A stretch of 6,344 nucleotides of DNA from assembly GCA_009781965.1 (NCBI GenBank), contig WQUS01000110.1:1-6344 (forward strand). Direction: 5' to 3'. Below the pieces are notes generated by a model, which was given only the letters and a program-made list of their open reading frames with translations, did no database searches and was not told the DNA's origin. Both the position numbers and the translations under genes were made by a program. Shown here one piece after another: positions 5,225 through 6,344 of this stretch. Each line of letters begins with the position of its first letter. Within the stretch, counting starts at the first letter, position 1. This stretch comes from Bacillota bacterium (lineage in GTDB: Bacteria > Bacillota > Desulfotomaculia > Desulfotomaculales > Desulfallaceae).

Positions 5225-5944
5225 TTATATTTTAGCTATTTTTTTCAGCCGCGCAATTTCGTCTGGTTTTAAACGGCGGAACTCGCCCGGCTGCATCCGG
5301 CCCAGGCGCAATGGCCCGACATTCTCCCGAAGCAAGTGCCGCACCGGATGACCGATCTGTTCGCACATCCGCCGCACCTGCCGGTTGCGTCCTTCGTGAA
5401 TGGTAATTTGCAAAATTCCCGAGCCTTTATTGACTCCTACCAGCGTTACCTTGGCCGGAGCAGTGGGTCCGTCTGCCAGTTCAATTCCTTGGGCCAGCGC
5501 TTTAAGCTTGTCCGGTTCCGGAATACCGGATACCCAGACACGGTATGTTTTGGGCACCGCATGGCTGGGGTGGGTCAAGGCGTGGGTTAACCGGCCGTCG
5601 TTGGTCAGTAAAAGCAGGCCTTCGGAGTCGTAATCCAACCGTCCCACCGGGTAAACCCGCTGTTTAACCCCGTGCAAAAGGTCGGTTACCTTCCGGCGGC
5701 CTTCCGGGTCGCTAACTGTGCAGACACAGTTTACCGGTTTGTAAAGTAAAATATAGACTAATTCCTCCGGTTTTTGCAGCAGTTTGCCCTTGACCTCGAC
5801 CCGGTCGGACAGGGGATCAATTTTTAAGCCCGGCATGTTGACAGTCTCACCGTTCACTTTCACCAATCCCTTGGCGATCAGCTCTTCGCTTTGCCGGCGC
5901 GAAGCCACGCCGGCCCGGGCCATATACTTGTGTAACCGTTCCAT
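5225..5944 (-). CDS. rluB: 23S rRNA pseudouridine synthase, RsuA/RluB family
   Basis: This enzyme isomerises a specific uridine to pseudouridine in ribosomal RNA; by family and context the target is probably U2605-equivalent in 23S rRNA. The 239-residue protein has an N-terminal S4 RNA-binding domain (2-49, starting ERLHKYMARAGVASRR) and a catalytic domain with YPVGRLDYDSEGLLLLTNDG (98-117), where Asp104 is the catalytic aspartate. Further family motifs are KTYRVWV (132-138) and EGRNRQVRRM (184-193). The ATG was chosen because the S4 domain begins there and AGGTG lies just upstream; the frame stays open 51 codons further but overlaps spmB and shows no domain. It follows spmB by 46 bp, the same order as spmA-spmB-rluB (ypuL) in B. 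subtilis. A closely related specificity such as RluE or RluF is less likely. Confidence 0.93.
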   Translation of the reverse strand: MERLHKYMARAGVASRRQSEELIAKGLVKVNGETVNMPGLKIDPLSDRVEVKGKLLQKPEELVYILLYKPVNCVCTVSDPEGRRKVTDLLHGVKQRVYPVGRLDYDSEGLLLLTNDGRLTHALTHPSHAVPKTYRVWVSGIPEPDKLKALAQGIELADGPTAPAKVTLVGVNKGSGILQITIHEGRNRQVRRMCEQIGHPVRHLLRENVGPLRLGRMQPGEFRRLKPDEIARLKKIAKI

Positions 5945-5960
5945 AGTATCACCTGCAAAG

Positions 5961-5985
5961 ATTTTACCACTAATTTTGGTAAAAT
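5961..5985. repeat. 9-bp inverted repeat between spmB and rluB
   Basis: ATTTTACCA and TGGTAAAAT are exact complements separated by 7 bases, inside the 46-bp spacer and just ahead of the rluB Shine-Dalgarno. On the minus strand the second arm is followed by CTTTGC, which is too few U residues for a strong terminator. It could be a weak terminator, an operator, or an RNA hairpin influencing rluB translation. Confidence 0.45.
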
Positions 5986-5990
5986 AGACA

Positions 5991-6344
5991 CTAAAATATT
6001 TTGTGGCAGATGTAAATGGAGGCGATGAGGGTTGTGCAGTCGGCAACGAGGCCGGAAAAGATGGAGTAGCGGTAGCGGCTGATGCCAACCGAACCAAAAT
6101 AGAGGGTCAAGACGTAGAAAGTGGTGTCTGAGCTGCCCTGCATAGTGGAAACCAGCCGGCCGACAAAGCTGTCCGGGCCGTTATTTTTTACTATGTCCGT
6201 GGCGATGCCCAAGGCGGCGCCGCCGGACAGGGGCCGCATAATGGCGTGGGGCAAGACTTCAGCCGGCATGCCGATGGCGCTTAGCAGGGGGCTAAGTATT
6301 TGCACCAGATAGTCCAAGGCGCCGGAAGCCCTGAACACGTTGAT
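5991..6344 (-). CDS. spmB: Spore maturation protein B, 3' part (cut by window edge)
   Basis: SpmB acts with SpmA in the late stages of spore core dehydration in B. subtilis; it is a membrane protein of the nucleoside-recognition (Gate) fold. The last 117 residues are present; the family has about 178, so about 60 N-terminal residues lie beyond the window. The frame is open to the edge, and the GTG near it is internal. Diagnostic stretches are FRASGALDYLV, the segment PAEVLPHAIMRPLSGGAAL, GPDSFVGRLVSTMQGSSDTT, and FYVLTLYFGSVGI, followed by a final hydrophobic segment (VADCTTLIASIYI) that is a likely membrane helix. These match SpmB closely as remembered. It precedes rluB, conserved synteny in spore formers, and is the main evidence that this organism makes endospores. 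Confidence 0.93.
   Translation of the reverse strand: MNVFRASGALDYLVQILSPLLSAIGMPAEVLPHAIMRPLSGGAALGIATDIVKNNGPDSFVGRLVSTMQGSSDTTFYVLTLYFGSVGISRYRYSIFSGLVADCTTLIASIYICHKIF

Noticed and set aside
5945..6097. N-terminal extension of rluB by 51 codons.
   Set aside because: The extension overlaps the spmB coding sequence, has no domain, and the S4 domain starts at the ATG at 5944, which has its own AGGTG ribosome binding site.

Overview
The window is a block of chromosomal housekeeping genes, all on the minus strand, so gene order runs from high to low coordinates. The gene content suggests an endospore-forming Firmicute with moderate GC (about half by eye), in the Clostridia or Negativicutes. 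The reasons are a sporulation gene (spmB) next to an rluB-type pseudouridine synthase, as in Bacillus subtilis, a HutP-family protein, strong GGAGG ribosome binding sites, and a Thermotoga/Bacillus-type DAHP synthase. The genus cannot be fixed from the sequence alone.

Layout in transcription order. (1) 6344-5225: the 3' part of spmB, then rluB 46 bp later, with a small dyad between them. (2) 5224-4170: a perfect 9-bp dyad, an unrecognised 150-residue protein, a short spacer with tandem repeats, and a HutP-family RNA-binding-type protein. (3) 4169-3929: a 241-bp gene-free region. It holds a candidate sigma-A promoter, a candidate RNA leader with two near-identical 12-mers, an intrinsic terminator, and an AT-rich stretch leading to the aroF ribosome binding site. 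(4) 3928-1: a tightly packed aromatic amino acid cluster, aroF-tyrA-aroA, followed by the 5' part of cmk.

How the genes work together. AroF catalyses the first committed step of the shikimate pathway. AroA makes EPSP, the immediate precursor of chorismate. TyrA diverts prephenate towards tyrosine. AroF has an N-terminal ferredoxin-like regulatory domain and TyrA a C-terminal ACT domain, so both look feedback-regulated. Cmk (CMP/dCMP phosphorylation) is a familiar neighbour of aroA in many bacteria.

The most interesting part is the junction between the HutP-like gene and aroF. A terminator lies between a plausible promoter and aroF, and the gene just upstream encodes a member of a family known for RNA antitermination. 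By eye this member lacks the histidines that bind ligand and metal in B. subtilis HutP. Attenuation of the aro operon by this protein is a hypothesis; the terminator may simply end the HutP-like transcript. No mobile element, CRISPR array, tRNA or rRNA was seen.
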